Source: Candidatus Zipacnadia bacterium (GTDB lineage Bacteria; Armatimonadota; Zipacnadia; Zipacnadales; Zipacnadaceae). From it: a stretch of 12,750 nt of DNA. The stretch lies in NCBI GenBank assembly GCA_029821515.1, contig JALGTD010000014.1:1-12750 (forward strand). Direction: 5' to 3'. Shown here piece by piece: positions 12,122 through 12,750 of the stretch (the stretch's first letter is position 1; every line of letters begins with the position of its first letter). The position numbers were made by a program, and so were the translations under genes. The notes under the pieces were generated by a model that saw only the letters and a list, made by a program, of their open reading frames with translations, searched no databases and was not told the origin of the DNA.

Positions 12122-12750
12122 ATGATTGAGTCCCGTCAGACAACTACCGCACCGCTATTGCTTGCTGTTCTTTTCCTGCTCGGCTCAACCGTCCCTCTTT
12201 GGGGCGCTGAGCAACAGTTGAAAACTGTTCCTATCCCTGGGCCACCTCACGCGGTGATTGCTGCCAACGGCACGGTGCGGATGATGCCGGCGCGGGCAGT
12301 GGCTGACCGATTGATCATCAAGCTGCGCCCACACGTCGGCCCCCAGCAGGTGGGAGCGGTAGCCGCCGCCGGCAATAGCCGGATAAGGAAAGTGCTGCCA
12401 CTCAGCGGCCTGGTGATTATTGACTTGCCCAGCGGCAGCGACTTAATGGCGGCGGCCCGCCAGTTCGAGAGCCGCCCCGAGGTGGAATTTGCTGTCCCCG
12501 ACACACTGGTCTATCCCGCACTTATTCCCAATGACCCGGAGTATAGCCAGCAGTGGCACCTGCCCAAGATCAGCGCCCCGCAGGCCTGGGACGTGACCAC
12601 CGGCACCGATACCGTGACTATCGCCGTGGTTGACTCGGGCTGCGATATGGACCATCCCGACCTGGTTAGCAAAATCTGGACCAATCCCGGTGAAATACCT
12701 GACAATGACACCGATGATGACGGTAACGGCTATGTTGACGATGTTCACGG
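12122..12750 (+). CDS. Secreted subtilisin-family (S8) serine protease, 3' partial
   Basis: About 209 residues are visible before the gene leaves the window. Residues 1-29 form a signal peptide with a Leu-rich core and a likely cleavage after WGA. Residues about 50-135 resemble an inhibitor-type propeptide: A-D-R-L-I-I-K-L-R-P, a G-L-V-I-I-D-L strand, then E-V-E-F-A-V-P-D before the mature N-terminus. The catalytic domain begins near 138 (N-D-P-E-Y-S-Q-Q-W-H-L), with catalytic D171 in VVDSGCDMDHPDL. The D-T-D-D-D-G-N-G-Y-V-D-D segment at the window end is the usual lead-in to the His motif. The catalytic His and Ser lie beyond the window. The enzyme acts outside the cell. In-frame ATGs also occur at 12104 and 12113; 12122 is chosen because of the TATAAT eight bases upstream and because it gives a normal signal peptide. 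The gene is divergent from the methyltransferase. Confidence 0.9.
   Translation, partial: MIESRQTTTAPLLLAVLFLLGSTVPLWGAEQQLKTVPIPGPPHAVIAANGTVRMMPARAVADRLIIKLRPHVGPQQVGAVAAAGNSRIRKVLPLSGLVIIDLPSGSDLMAAARQFESRPEVEFAVPDTLVYPALIPNDPEYSQQWHLPKISAPQAWDVTTGTDTVTIAVVDSGCDMDHPDLVSKIWTNPGEIPDNDTDDDGNGYVDDVH

Noticed and set aside
1..12750. Search by eye for CRISPR arrays, tRNAs, transposases and phage genes
   Set aside because: No regularly spaced repeats, cloverleaf with T-arm consensus, or mobile-element proteins were seen.

Overview
The window looks like ordinary bacterial chromosome: dense, mostly plus-strand, moderately GC-rich by eye, with ATGA start/stop overlaps and short gaps. No transposase, phage gene, CRISPR array or tRNA was recognised. 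The gene mix suggests a member of Armatimonadota or a nearby deep-branching lineage. It combines a prepilin with an H-X9-DG-like tail (common in Planctomycetota, Verrucomicrobiota and Armatimonadota), an amidase with a copper-amine-oxidase-like stalk domain plus AMIN domains (common in Bacillota and Armatimonadota), and FemAB, TldD and PqqD-like genes. This placement is inference; no rRNA is present to settle it.

Region 1 (1-2325) is a surface or secretion module. It holds the 3' end of a large protein with a discoidin-like remnant and a degenerate SGNH-like domain, a two-helix membrane protein, a translationally coupled FxLYD-type lipoprotein, and a type IV prepilin-like protein.

Region 2 (2404-10060) is a long co-directional run, probably one transcription unit from a promoter at 2404-2433. 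It encodes a cell-wall amidase, RNase PH, the XTP/dITP pyrophosphatase RdgB, a FemAB-type peptidyltransferase, TldD, a three-helix membrane protein, a membrane-anchored metallophosphoesterase and an orphan PqqD-like protein. The themes are cell-wall remodelling (amidase, FemAB), RNA and nucleotide housekeeping (Rph, RdgB) and peptide maturation or proteolysis (TldD, PqqD-like).

Region 3 (10061-10963) holds ribosomal protein S20 (rpsT) on the minus strand. Upstream of it are about 525 bases without a credible gene. This stretch has a near-perfect sigma70-type minus-strand promoter (10841-10869), an operator-like palindrome over its -10 and start site, a 9-base inverted repeat bracketing the promoter, and two strong hairpins downstream. 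It is either an independent structured RNA or a very long regulated leader for rpsT, and is the most interesting part of the window.

Region 4 (10964-12750) has a minus-strand methyltransferase with an N-terminal zinc-ribbon domain and, divergent from it, the start of a secreted subtilisin-family protease that runs off the window end.
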